Shown piece after piece: positions 23,282-31,223 of a stretch of 64,000 nucleotides of DNA (positions within the stretch are counted from its first letter, which is position 1; the number at the start of each line of letters is the position of its first letter). This stretch comes from a virus. The stretch is taken from the IMG/VR virus record IMGVR_UViG_3300005663_000028, positions 1 to 64,000 of that record; one strand, 5' to 3'. The translations under genes were made by a program, and so were the position numbers. The notes below the pieces were generated by a model, which had not been told where the DNA came from, did no database searches, and saw only the letters and a list, made by a program, of their open reading frames with translations.

Positions 23282-23657
23282 CACTATTTTCCCACTTGTC
23301 CAACCACTCGCTTGGGTGATTGTCGTAATGTTGTATTAAATATGTTAGATACATCAAACTGTCGCTAACGAAAGGGGTTAAGCTTTGTCCCAATGAGTGT
23401 ATTTCTACTAAAGTAAACCATCCCACACCCATTGTGGTATAATGATTCGGTCTTAATTCCCCTTGCCACTGGTCACAAATAGAAACTATGGTACGATATT
23501 GGCTTGTCTGCAAGTTACAAAGTTGCCTAAGCCGATTACCGCACACCCCTACATCTTTTCTTAACTTGCCTGGGAATGTCCATGTTCTGTCAGAAGTTTG
23601 TTGAACCAACAGAAACCGATCACTGTTGCGTAGTATTATCCAGGCCATTTCTATCAT
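23268..23657 (-). CDS. Nudix-like protein with degenerate Nudix box
   Basis: 129 residues behind AAGGGAG. AWIILRNSDRFLLVQQ, then WTFPGK matches the start of a Nudix fold, whose enzymes hydrolyse nucleoside diphosphates linked to another group. The following segment (LRKDVGVCGNRLRQL) lacks the usual glutamates of the GX5EX7REUXEE box, so catalysis is doubtful. It may bind a ligand instead. First gene after a GTGTATAAT promoter and hairpin leader. Confidence 0.65.
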   Translation of the reverse strand: MIEMAWIILRNSDRFLLVQQTSDRTWTFPGKLRKDVGVCGNRLRQLCNLQTSQYRTIVSICDQWQGELRPNHYTTMGVGWFTLVEIHSLGQSLTPFVSDSLMYLTYLIQHYDNHPSEWLDKWENSDASV

Positions 23658-23659
23658 CG

Positions 23660-23698
23660 GTACTCCCTTCTATATCAAGGGATTCCGATACTATTATA
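23660..23698 (-). promoter_or_regulatory. GTGTATAAT-type promoter and hairpin leader
   Basis: On the minus strand GGTGTATAAT (TATAAT at 23698-23693) has no clear -35. The leader forms nested stems, CCCTT/AAGGG inside TATCGG/CCGATGATA, directly before the Nudix-like start. Confidence 0.55.
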
Positions 23699-23724
23699 CA
23701 CCAGTCGCGGGTGTCACTCTAAGA

Positions 23725-24285
23725 TCATCTGTTATCGCCGTCACCCCGTAATGACCCATCACTTTTGCGTCTTGCTAATTTATCAAGATTTGCGGTGTAT
23801 ACTTCTTCTAGGGTAAAACCGAGTCTATCGGCGAGTTCTCCAATACTCGCTATGATTGTAGACAAATATGGTTTTAATGCTTGCCAATTACCGATTATTG
23901 CTTCTTCATAGTAAATGTTTTCGAGACACTCAGCAATAAGGTTTGCTTGACGGTTCATGAGTAATACTAAGCGAAAGTCGTTTAGTTTTTTAACTCGTTG
24001 AATTATAAAAACCCCTCTCATTTCATACATTGTTTTTAGGTCTATTTTTGTATCACAACAAATATTGGCTAGATACCAGCAGCAGTCTCCGAGTTCTTTC
24101 TTTATACCATTGGATCGTTCAGAGGTCATTGTCCCACCGTCATCTCGGAGAAGTTTCTTGTATTTTTCAGCTACCTCTCCACATTCACCAACAAGACCAA
24201 GTGCTGGGTATATAATTTGGCTACCCTCTATGTCCAGATAGATAGCTGTGCTTCTTGCTCTGTCTTGATATTCAGATAGGTCCAT
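23725..24285 (-). CDS. MazG-like nucleotide pyrophosphohydrolase
   Basis: 186 residues from ATG 24285-24283 behind TGGAGAAG. MazG-type enzymes split nucleoside triphosphates to monophosphates and pyrophosphate, and phage members can alter host alarmone or dNTP pools. YPALGLVGECGEVAEKYKKLLRD (helix with E, E, E, K) and IKKELGDCCWYLANIC (E..D) are the metal-binding motifs. Residues past about 100 are an additional helical part. Its start lies inside the upstream HNH gene (58-base overlap). Confidence 0.85.
   Translation of the reverse strand: MDLSEYQDRARSTAIYLDIEGSQIIYPALGLVGECGEVAEKYKKLLRDDGGTMTSERSNGIKKELGDCCWYLANICCDTKIDLKTMYEMRGVFIIQRVKKLNDFRLVLLMNRQANLIAECLENIYYEEAIIGNWQALKPYLSTIIASIGELADRLGFTLEEVYTANLDKLARRKSDGSLRGDGDNR
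23760..23779 (+). repeat. CACTTTTGTGTCTNGCTAA junction element, copy 4
   Basis: CACTTTTGCGTCTTGCTAAT, read on the plus strand inside the 3' end of the leftward MazG gene. One base differs in the core. No plus-strand gene follows, unlike other copies. Confidence 0.6.
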
Positions 24286-24875
24286 TGTTCTTCTCCATTT
24301 TCTTCCGTTATATGACGCTGAACATGTTTCCATATTTTTCTAGTAGATATATATGAAATTGTAGATTGATCAACACCGAATATCGCGGCGATTTCTTTTT
24401 GGGACAACTTTCTTCCAGGATGACCATTTTTACCAGATTGCAGTAATTGTAAAACCAATTTTATTTTATCATCAGTTAATTTCGACATTCTATTTTTTTC
24501 GCCGCACGCATGTAGTCTGGAAAAGGTATTGTGTTGTATTGCATCTTGAGCATTTTCTGATTTTGTTCCCCATCGCAAATTGGTTAATTGATTATTTTGT
24601 CTATTGCGATCTTTGTGGCAACATTCCATTCCATCTAGACAATCACCCACGAATGATTCAAGCACCAATCTGTGAAGTTTGAGTGTTTTTTTATGTCCAT
24701 TTTTGCATAACGTTATTTGTAAATAACCGAAACGGTTTATTTGAGGTTTGAGAATTCTATCGGTGTTAGTTTTGGAACTATTTAGGATTCTTTTGATCCG
24801 TCCTAGATTAGATATACAATACACTCCCTCATAATTTTTGACATCTTTCCACAATTCAATCATCATTATTTCCAT
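24228..24875 (-). CDS. NUMOD4-HNH homing endonuclease
   Basis: 215 residues. Free-standing homing nucleases of this type cut intronless or empty alleles and spread by repair. Domains in order: NUMOD4 (WKDVKNYEGVYCISNLGRIKR, about 9-29), an HNH_3-type core (LHRLVLESFVGD then CCHKDRNRQNNQLTNLRWGT, about 68-104) and a C-terminal helix-turn-helix (LSQKEIAAIFGVDQSTISYI, about 158-177). It overlaps the end of the ClpP-like gene and the start of the MazG gene. A decayed relative lies at 25572-25652. Confidence 0.85.
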   Translation of the reverse strand: MEIMMIELWKDVKNYEGVYCISNLGRIKRILNSSKTNTDRILKPQINRFGYLQITLCKNGHKKTLKLHRLVLESFVGDCLDGMECCHKDRNRQNNQLTNLRWGTKSENAQDAIQHNTFSRLHACGEKNRMSKLTDDKIKLVLQLLQSGKNGHPGRKLSQKEIAAIFGVDQSTISYISTRKIWKHVQRHITEENGEEQWTYLNIKTEQEAQLSIWT

Positions 24876-25572
24876 TCATTTCTTCTTCTGTGGTAATATT
24901 TTTTCCCAGTCTCATACCAGACTGCCACTTTACGTTTTGTGTATCTGTAGCATAATACTTATAAGGGTCTTCAAGACTTTCGAGAACCCAATCGGCCAAT
25001 CCTTGATCGACACTTTCTTCTGCGGTAAAGATGGTGTCATGAGAACACATGTCTTCGATTTTCTTCAGGGTGATGCGTTTTTTCATTGCTTTCATTCTGC
25101 TGCGGTAGATTTCATACATTTTTTTTCTCATTTTGGTCGCGTATTTAGCCCACGCCTCAACACTTTTGCACGTACCTGAAAGTCCCTCACAACCGTCATG
25201 AATCATAAATGTGCAATGTGGCGATACGATTCGAGAATCGCAAGCCTGGATAATGATTGATCCCATGCTCATTGCTGCGCCCCAGCAGATACCGTAGACA
25301 TGAGAGGTAGATGCTCTGATAGCGTCATACATCATCATTCCTGAATACCAGTCTCCCCCTAAGTTATTCATATGAACAATAATCGGCTTAGATGAAACAA
25401 GGTCACAGTGGATTATAGATTTAGTGAAAAATTCTGCCATTTGACAATCTGTACCAGATTCACCCTCTCCGCTTGCCATCTCTGCATCGTGAGAACCGAC
25501 ATAAACCAATCTTTTTGAGGGTAAATATGAATAATCAAACCATCTATCAACATCATCTTTGTTATACGGCAT
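24856..25572 (-). CDS. ClpP-like serine protease
   Basis: 238 residues behind AGGAGA. The S14 fold is clear: IIVHMNNLGGDWYSGMMMYDAI (about 64-85), GICWGAAMSMGSII with the nucleophile S102, and FMIHDG with the catalytic H125; an acidic third residue should follow near 170-180. Phage ClpP-like proteins often serve as head maturation proteases, but a prohead protease is already encoded at 37459-38919, so this may be a cytosolic protease. The C-terminal tail is acidic. Confidence 0.85.
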   Translation of the reverse strand: MPYNKDDVDRWFDYSYLPSKRLVYVGSHDAEMASGEGESGTDCQMAEFFTKSIIHCDLVSSKPIIVHMNNLGGDWYSGMMMYDAIRASTSHVYGICWGAAMSMGSIIIQACDSRIVSPHCTFMIHDGCEGLSGTCKSVEAWAKYATKMRKKMYEIYRSRMKAMKKRITLKKIEDMCSHDTIFTAEESVDQGLADWVLESLEDPYKYYATDTQNVKWQSGMRLGKNITTEEEMNGNNDD

Positions 25573-25652
25573 TAAATATGTCTCCTAACTTGTCCATTGT
25601 CAGATATTTGATATAACCCTTTGTAATTTTTGATATTTTTCCAACATTCCAT
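25572..25652 (-). pseudogene. Truncated NUMOD4 homing-endonuclease remnant
   Basis: A 26-residue frame, MECWKNIKNYKGLYQISDNG then QVRRHI, is a NUMOD4 N-terminus that stops in the start of the ClpP-like gene. The DNA of this stretch also matches the start of the intact HNH gene at 24875. It is therefore probably the leftover of a second endonuclease gene whose nuclease part has been deleted. Confidence 0.65.
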
Positions 25653-25679
25653 AACTACTTCATATCATCCTTTACATAA

Positions 25680-26030
25680 TTACTCATTTGATATCTCACT
25701 TTCTACAATGCGACGTAGTTTTTCAACAACCATATGAAAATAAGAGTAATAAAGATAAATATAATCCTGACGAGTCCATGCGAATCCGTCCATTATTGTT
25801 GGTTGGCTTTTGATCAAATCAGCCCATTGTGGTAGTTCTTTACACAAAGAAGTCTGAATTTTTACCTGATTAGTATATGTAGTTATGTCAAAAACAATCA
25901 CTTGCCCTTTAGTTCTTTTGATTCGCCCAAGAAGTCCCCCAGGACAATTTTTAGCTTTTATGGTAGACGCACATTGTCCAATTGATAATTGAGCACGCCA
26001 TTGAGATAGTAGTTCTTTTGTTTTAATCAT
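25680..26030 (-). CDS. Hypothetical protein, 116 residues
   Basis: Starts MIKTKELLSQWRAQLSIG with GAGGAA five bases upstream. Residues about 28-55 (CPGGLLGRIKRTKGQVIVFD) look like a basic strand pair. The end is helical and aromatic (QDYIYLYYSYFHMVVEKLRRI). No family recognised. Starts inside the stop region of the gene upstream (eight-base overlap). Confidence 0.5.
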   Translation of the reverse strand: MIKTKELLSQWRAQLSIGQCASTIKAKNCPGGLLGRIKRTKGQVIVFDITTYTNQVKIQTSLCKELPQWADLIKSQPTIMDGFAWTRQDYIYLYYSYFHMVVEKLRRIVESEISNE

Positions 26031-26331
26031 TGGATTCCTCAAATGGATTTTTTACAACATCACCCTTTTTGTACGTATGTCCCGTTTTATATAGAATACC
26101 TTCGACAGACAGGAGTGATGGATTGTCAATAAAGATTGCTACTCTAGAATCGCATTTTTCAAACAGGTCTATAATATGGTCCATCATTAGTAGAGCGATC
26201 TGTATTTTGGATTGTGGGTTGTTTGTTAAATTGGGATTGTGCCTAATAGCCATACAAACTGTATTTACCAAATCTAGAATTGTTTCAGTATCTAGGTTGG
26301 TAATTTGTTCGAATGTTTCTGGTTCAATCAT
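26023..26331 (-). CDS. Hypothetical protein, 102 residues
   Basis: From ATG 26331-26329, with AAGAAGAT upstream. The N-terminal two-thirds are helices (FEQITNLDTETILDLVNTVCMAI), followed by short strands and a basic KKGDVVKNPF turn. It overlaps both neighbours by eight bases. No motif recognised. Confidence 0.5.
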   Translation of the reverse strand: MIEPETFEQITNLDTETILDLVNTVCMAIRHNPNLTNNPQSKIQIALLMMDHIIDLFEKCDSRVAIFIDNPSLLSVEGILYKTGHTYKKGDVVKNPFEESND

Positions 26332-27133
26332 CTGATTTATTATCTTCTTTGTCCAAGTTCTTAAAATGGGCTTTGGCCTCATCAACCCGACTCATAAGAT
26401 CATCTCTTTTATCTGCTACATCATTTGGGGTAAAACCACAAAAAGTAAGTTCCCAGAATATACTGGTGATGAAACAATATAGTGTAGGTTCGATTGTTAG
26501 CGTGAAGCCAGTGCGTTTGAAATCACGGTCCGGTTCTACATATGGGGGGAAGAATTCGATTTGGGGCGAGACACGAATAGGGAGGTGGGCAAGGTTGTTT
26601 AATGGAGAAAACTCTATTCCATATCCCGAGTCTTTTATGCAGCGATCATCATCTTCGCACACATGAGAGTCAATAAGGTTGTCTGAGTCAAATTCTGCGA
26701 CATGGCAGTGTGGGCCAATTCCATGGAATGACATAAGGTTGCGCATAGTAGCGACTTTGGGGTCATCCCAATAATCTTTGTCGTCAGGAAAACCTAGTCG
26801 TTTGCATGCCTTGCTCAGTTTTTTAGGGGTTGTTCTTTTTACCGTGAGGGTGTCGTAATCCAAGCTCCAGTAAAGCTGTAGATATTCAACGTCGTCTATA
26901 TCATCTGGGTCGCGATCTAATTGAATCTGGTCCCAGAATGCTTCGAATTCAGGCATACCAAAAGTTCGAGCTATACCGGGAACAATTAGTTCCATACGAT
27001 AAACTAGGAAGAATAGGTCGTATAGGGTAAAATCATCTGCAACTTTAGATACCTCCCATTGTAAATCTGATGGCATGAAGTCTTTGTAGTAATCTTTTGT
27101 TAGATGAATGCCGTCGCTCGTTTTATCACTCAT
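26324..27133 (-). CDS. Hypothetical protein, 269 residues
   Basis: From ATG 27133-27131 behind GAGGGA. The chain is acidic and aromatic-rich, with helices in the N-terminal half (YDLFFLVYRMELIVPGIART, about 38-57) and strand-rich C-terminal half (FTLTIEPTLYCFITSIFWEL). Two close segments HCHVAEF and HVCEDDDRC may bind metal. No family recognised. Probably co-translated with the zinc-ribbon protein upstream (eight-base overlap). Confidence 0.55.
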   Translation of the reverse strand: MSDKTSDGIHLTKDYYKDFMPSDLQWEVSKVADDFTLYDLFFLVYRMELIVPGIARTFGMPEFEAFWDQIQLDRDPDDIDDVEYLQLYWSLDYDTLTVKRTTPKKLSKACKRLGFPDDKDYWDDPKVATMRNLMSFHGIGPHCHVAEFDSDNLIDSHVCEDDDRCIKDSGYGIEFSPLNNLAHLPIRVSPQIEFFPPYVEPDRDFKRTGFTLTIEPTLYCFITSIFWELTFCGFTPNDVADKRDDLMSRVDEAKAHFKNLDKEDNKSDD

Positions 27134-27299
27134 AGAATTTACATCCCTCACAGTTGGGGCACTTGATTGTGCAATAAGGCTTTTGTTCATACGGAACAGA
27201 CATCCAGCCACACACACCACATACGCAACGCCAAAATGGTTTGCTTGTAGGGAAAGCTATTGATTGAAAAGGCTCCCATTCTAGGATTATTTTATTCAT
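27126..27299 (-). CDS. Small zinc-ribbon protein, 57 residues
   Basis: Starts MNKIILEWEPFQSIAFPTSK behind GGGGGT. Cysteines at 25, 27, 30 (CVCGVC) and 43, 47, 50, 53 (CTIKCPNCEGC) suit a zinc ribbon. It overlaps the methyltransferase stop and the next start. Found by reading the complementary strand; the coupled layout supports it. Confidence 0.6.
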   Translation of the reverse strand: MNKIILEWEPFQSIAFPTSKPFWRCVCGVCGWMSVPYEQKPYCTIKCPNCEGCKFYE

Positions 27300-28005
27300 A
27301 ATTTACCCCCAGGAATTCTGCTGTTTTCTGTATGGTCGGCTCACTCACTTCTATGCCAACACAATCTAACCCGAGTCTTTGACACACTATCGCTGTGGTC
27401 CCAGACCCAATAAACGGGTCCAACACACGACCCCCTGGGGGACAATGACCCATTACAATACGTTCTACCAAAGCTTCTGGTAACTGTGTTGGGCAATGTT
27501 TTCTTTTCTCTTTGTGGGTGCCGCAGATACGAGGGAACTCCCATGTGTTTTCAGGCATTTTACCTCCGGGAGCCGCTCTCTTGTCATTGTATACTGTTTG
27601 CCTAGCACTAGGCACCTTAATTTGTTCTGGTCGAACATAATCAGAACCTAGCCAATAGATGGGACGATAGCACAGGGCGTATTTTCCATTTCTTGTCTGA
27701 TCTTGCCCAAAAGTATAGTGCCACTGTAATCTTTGAATTAGTGGGATACCTAATTCTTCGATGGCGTTTTCGACCACCCTAGTCCATTTTTCGTTGAATG
27801 TCAGAAATATTGGACCATCGGTAATATCGGCCATTTTGCAGAGCCAGCAAAGAATATTGGCCTCATATTCCTCCACAGAAATCTTATCTGTGAACCCATC
27901 GTATTTTAAGCTTATGTTGTCTGGTGGGTCGCCAATGATTAAATCGACCTTCCCGATAGTGGCATGGCCGATTAGCTCGAATCTTCCATGTATTAGTTCA
28001 ATCAT
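27292..28005 (-). CDS. DNA methyltransferase, N6-adenine or N4-cytosine
   Basis: 237 residues from ATG 28005-28003 behind GGGGACA. The motif order is that of beta-class enzymes: catalytic DPPDN (26-30, a variant of DPPY) near the start and the cofactor loop DPFIGSGTT (about 194-202) near the end. LITFNEKW-like and CYRPIYWLGSDYV segments lie between. Such phage enzymes usually protect phage DNA from restriction. It is the first gene of the leftward early unit with the repeated promoter and leader. Confidence 0.85.
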   Translation of the reverse strand: MIELIHGRFELIGHATIGKVDLIIGDPPDNISLKYDGFTDKISVEEYEANILCWLCKMADITDGPIFLTFNEKWTRVVENAIEELGIPLIQRLQWHYTFGQDQTRNGKYALCYRPIYWLGSDYVRPEQIKVPSARQTVYNDKRAAPGGKMPENTWEFPRICGTHKEKRKHCPTQLPEALVERIVMGHCPPGGRVLDPFIGSGTTAIVCQRLGLDCVGIEVSEPTIQKTAEFLGVNYE

Positions 28006-28020
28006 TCTTGTCCCCAAAAA

Positions 28021-28088
28021 GGTGCGAAGCACATGGTATTAGTAGTATTCTCTAATACCATTATACGTCCCACAACCAATTTTGTTTC
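28021..28088 (-). promoter_or_regulatory. Early-type promoter with hairpin leader, leftward
   Basis: On the minus strand GAAACA (28088-28083), 17 bases, TATAAT (28065-28060) preceded by GGACG. The transcript should start with GGTATTAG, which pairs with CTAATACC (28042-28035), followed by GTGCTTCGCACC (28032-28021), itself a small stem. It drives the methyltransferase operon. Confidence 0.75.
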
Positions 28089-28183
28089 AAAAAAAACCAA
28101 AAAAATCAAAAAACTTGGAACATTTTTGCACAAACTCCCTCTCTATATATATGGAGGGGTATTTTTATCGGACGTTGAATATT

Positions 28184-28192
28184 GTGTATAAA
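28184..28192 (+). promoter_or_regulatory. GTGTATAA-type promoter
   Basis: GTGTATAAA, 16 bases before the first gene of the sigma-like/virion operon and without a recognisable -35. It belongs to the GTGTATAA class seen before virion genes. Confidence 0.5.
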
Positions 28193-28207
28193 TTCAGGGG
28201 TGATAAA

Positions 28208-28387
28208 ATGAAGAATGAGAAAACTAAAATTGAGTGTCGTTTGACGACTTGTGGGACAAAGGTAGTTAACGCCAAGGTTTTGGATGACTTGGTGGTTCCC
28301 GATCCTGATCCGGCTATTGGGAAACAAATCATCGCTGATGCTGTTGAAGAGGAAAAGGATGATGAGAATCAGCCAGAAGCTTCTTAA
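28208..28387 (+). CDS. Small hypothetical protein
   Basis: 59 residues starting MKNEKTKIECRLTTCGTKVV, with CAGGGGTG upstream; a longer in-frame start at 28082 covers the promoter and is unlikely. A strand-rich basic half with two cysteines is followed by an acidic, probably disordered tail. Its end overlaps the sigma-like gene start by 29 bases. Confidence 0.55.
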   Translation: MKNEKTKIECRLTTCGTKVVNAKVLDDLVVPDPDPAIGKQIIADAVEEEKDDENQPEAS

Positions 28388-28913
28388 CGAAGCGGAACCG
28401 ATTATTAAACGACTGGCTAAGTCGCGTAGCGCTAATGGTGCTTTTGCATACTACGAACGCGATGATGTTTTTCAGGAAGTTTGGTGCATGTGCTTAGAGG
28501 CTCTAGGTCGATATGATTCAGAAATAGGGCCTGTGGAAAATTATCTAGTTAGACATGTCACCAATCGCCTCAAGAACCTGAAAAGAGATAAGTATTTTCG
28601 TCCGGGTTCTGATCCCCCAACTTCTGGTCTAGCTCGCACCCGAATGAATTTAGTAAATGCATTGCCATTAGATGGCGGTGATATCGCAGAGCAAGGGGTG
28701 TTGTTATGTTCTGGTAAAATTAGCGTTGAGCCCATTGAACATAGTGTGTGTAATGAAACTTTATTGTGTATTATCAGGAAATTACCCGAAGAGTTACGGG
28801 GGCCATTCGAAGAATTAATTTGCAACAACAAGGTCAGTATTCAGTTAGTTGATGAGATAAGACAGAAGGTTGCTGAGATTTTGAGTGAGAGGGAATCTGA
28901 TGTCGAAAGATAA
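28359..28913 (+). CDS. Sigma-70 family-like transcription factor
   Basis: 184 residues from ATG 28359 behind GAGGAAAAGG; an ATG one codon later is possible. Region 2-like sequence is visible: RDDVFQEVWCMCLEALGRYDSEIG (about 34-57), then ENYLVRHVTNRLKNLKRDKYFRP, a basic DNA-facing helix. The C-terminal part is helical but shows no clear region 4. As a phage sigma-like factor it could direct RNA polymerase to late promoters, here the GTGTATAA class that precedes this operon and the virion genes. That link is inference. Confidence 0.7.
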   Translation: MMRISQKLLNEAEPIIKRLAKSRSANGAFAYYERDDVFQEVWCMCLEALGRYDSEIGPVENYLVRHVTNRLKNLKRDKYFRPGSDPPTSGLARTRMNLVNALPLDGGDIAEQGVLLCSGKISVEPIEHSVCNETLLCIIRKLPEELRGPFEELICNNKVSIQLVDEIRQKVAEILSERESDVER

Positions 28914-29811
28914 GAATCGAAAATTATCTGCTAATTCTAAAGCTCTCAGGGTCTTGGGTGAATGTATAGAGCAAGGTTTGACTGACAAAAGAACTCAGCA
29001 ACGACTCGTGCAGGAATGTGAATATGAATGGACTCTTAGTACGATTAGTCGTAGACGAAGAGCAATGGGTGTTGTTAAAAAACATGGTCAACAGGTAAAT
29101 ACCACAACGGCAGAGTCACCAATGATGGAAAATGTGCCGTATGGAATGGGTGATGCGGAAAAATCAAATTGGTTTAGAAATCAATTTAAGAAAACACATC
29201 TATACAAAACTATAAAAAAACAGTTTGAATCAGAAGAAGTGGATGTGTATTTAGAGGATTTTGGACTTTTATGTTGTCAATTTGAAGATATTGTTATTAG
29301 TGAATTTATGCAGATTGATGATTTTCTCAAGCATAGACTTCTTATTGACGGACAATTGATTCTAAAGCGTTCTATTCAAAAACAGGTTTCTGACATACAA
29401 GAGTGGTTTATTCTGAATCCTAAGATTAAGGGAGAGGACAAGGAAGCAATTCAATTTCGTCACGTACAACAAGGACAACTTGACCATAGATATAAAGACT
29501 TGAAGGTTGTTAACGATCGTTACGATGCTCTTGTTAAAGAACGTCAAAAGATTTACAATAGTTTGGCTGCAACAAGAAAGGATCGTTTAGCGGAATTACA
29601 AGGTGGTAAAGATACATTTTTTGAATTGGTTAAAGCAATACAGCATTCAGAAGAAGAAAGAAGTCGGCATGGACGTTTTGCGGAACTTACGAAGCTAGCA
29701 TCTGAAGAGATTAAGGGCGAGTTTCGTAAACACGTTGAGTTTCCCGACGGAAGTAAATCGCCAGTTATCATGGATTCTGAAACAGACTTTGGAGACGACG
29801 ATGATGAATAA
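28900..29811 (+). CDS. Possible small terminase subunit
   Basis: 303 residues from ATG 28900 behind GAGAGGGA. Residues about 10-60 resemble a helix-turn-helix (ALRVLGECIEQGLTDKRTQQ ... WTLSTISRRRRAMG), and the rest is helical with a long charged segment (about 200-265) and an acidic end. DNA-recognition domain, oligomerising helices and position upstream of the large terminase fit a small terminase, but no family match is obvious. Confidence 0.45.
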   Translation: MSKDKNRKLSANSKALRVLGECIEQGLTDKRTQQRLVQECEYEWTLSTISRRRRAMGVVKKHGQQVNTTTAESPMMENVPYGMGDAEKSNWFRNQFKKTHLYKTIKKQFESEEVDVYLEDFGLLCCQFEDIVISEFMQIDDFLKHRLLIDGQLILKRSIQKQVSDIQEWFILNPKIKGEDKEAIQFRHVQQGQLDHRYKDLKVVNDRYDALVKERQKIYNSLAATRKDRLAELQGGKDTFFELVKAIQHSEEERSRHGRFAELTKLASEEIKGEFRKHVEFPDGSKSPVIMDSETDFGDDDDE

Positions 29812-30883
29812 AACGGCACTTTACATTCCAAGACCTGGGGCTAGAGCCTCGATGGTACAACAGGGGTATGTTGATGCTTTAGAATATCTTGGTTGGACAG
29901 TATATCAGTGTGACCCCAAAAGTAAACTGGGGTGTCAAAGACTGATTGAGGAATATGGTGTTCGACTAATTATGACCCATTCTAGGTATGGAATAAGGCA
30001 ATTACCTATTCAGGTAATTAATGCTAACCAAGTAACGGTAGTTGTAGAAGTGCTACCCTTAAACACATCTAATTTAACGGTTGATAGTCCTTATGAATTG
30101 GCTCATGACGATGAACCTAATTTGATCAAAGAAATAGATAACGTAGTTATTCACACACACGTAGAATCACATTTGTGGTTAAAACTCATGAGTGGTTGGA
30201 ATGATATTCTTCATTTACTAATGGCGGCGAATTTAACTAAGGCCATGCCACCTACGTGTTCTGTTTTGACAGATGTTGCTATGGTAGCCAACTTTGAGCA
30301 TAGACAGGGTATTATGAAGCATTTGATAGAACCACTTTTTAAGAGGGTCGATTTACTTGGGTATTCCTATCAGGCGTTTGGTGATAATATATGGCAACGT
30401 GCTGGCTTGAACTGTAACGGACCCTTACCTTTGGATAGTGATAAGTTGGCCTATATTTATTCTTCTGCGAAGGTATGTCCAAATGTTCACACCGAAGCCC
30501 AAATTGGTTTACAAGCTTTTTTGAATGAGAGGTCGTTCACGATTCCGTTATGTGGCGGGCTACAGGTATCTGACAATCCTTTGGCTACTAAGTATCTGGG
30601 GTCATATTGTGCAGTAGCTACCAGTACAACCGATTTCATGAATAAGGTTATTAATCTTATTGAAAATCAGTCATCTCGTTATGATAAAATAAGGGCCGGG
30701 GTTAGGAATATCGCACAAAACCATACGTATTTTAATAGATTGGTGAAAATTTTTGAAAAAGCTGGTTTGCCAGACCACAAAGAGGAGGCATCTCAAAAGG
30801 GAACTAGATTAGCAATTAGACATTGTTGGGAAATTGATGCTAGGATTAGTGCAGAGGAAAGGGGAATACCTTATGAAAACTAA
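29801..30883 (+). CDS. CgeB-like glycosyltransferase
   Basis: 360 residues from ATG 29801 behind TTTGGAGACG; overlaps the previous gene by 11 bases. The C-terminal half has the pattern of family GT4/CgeB-type enzymes: AKVCPNVHTEAQIGLQAFLNERSFTIPLCGG with the acidic residue after the histidine, then GSYCAVATSTTDFMNKVINL and a helical end. Such enzymes transfer a sugar from a nucleotide-sugar. The following GDP-mannose dehydratase could supply the donor. Acceptor unknown. Confidence 0.65.
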   Translation: MMNKTALYIPRPGARASMVQQGYVDALEYLGWTVYQCDPKSKLGCQRLIEEYGVRLIMTHSRYGIRQLPIQVINANQVTVVVEVLPLNTSNLTVDSPYELAHDDEPNLIKEIDNVVIHTHVESHLWLKLMSGWNDILHLLMAANLTKAMPPTCSVLTDVAMVANFEHRQGIMKHLIEPLFKRVDLLGYSYQAFGDNIWQRAGLNCNGPLPLDSDKLAYIYSSAKVCPNVHTEAQIGLQAFLNERSFTIPLCGGLQVSDNPLATKYLGSYCAVATSTTDFMNKVINLIENQSSRYDKIRAGVRNIAQNHTYFNRLVKIFEKAGLPDHKEEASQKGTRLAIRHCWEIDARISAEERGIPYEN

Positions 30884-31220
30884 GCAACGAAACATGTTTC
30901 GTAGACTAAATGGTGTGACAATGCCAATTGGTCGAAAAAGAATTAGATGGAGCCGCAACTGGAAGTGTTTGTGCGGGAGTAGTAAAAAGTACAAGAAGTG
31001 TTGTATGATGGAAATTGATAGTCTTACTGCTTCTGATGGCAATGCTACTGTAATTCCGATCCCTGAAGATATTCAGCAGATGAGTATTGAATGGCTTGCA
31101 GAACAAAAACGGAAACGGGAAGAAGAAGCAAGACAGGAAAAGGTAGAGGAAGATAAGATGAAGCAAAAACGAGAATTAAAACTTTCGGAAGAAGATATGA
31201 AGAATATGGTGGGGGTATAG
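30873..31220 (+). CDS. SEC-C motif protein
   Basis: 115 residues from ATG 30873. WKCLCGSSKKYKKCC (about 30-44) is a SEC-C zinc motif (CxCGSxxxxxxCC), known from SecA's end and many small proteins that bind other proteins. The C-terminal half is a highly charged helix (KRKREEEARQEKVEEDK). It overlaps the glycosyltransferase gene by 11 bases, so it may act with it. Confidence 0.75.
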   Translation: MKTKQRNMFRRLNGVTMPIGRKRIRWSRNWKCLCGSSKKYKKCCMMEIDSLTASDGNATVIPIPEDIQQMSIEWLAEQKRKREEEARQEKVEEDKMKQKRELKLSEEDMKNMVGV

Positions 31221-31223
31221 AAA

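Noticed and set aside
24856-25572. ClpP-like protein as the head maturation protease
   Set aside because: It is in a leftward non-virion cluster and a better-placed prohead protease is encoded at 37459-38919. A head role is not excluded but not supported.
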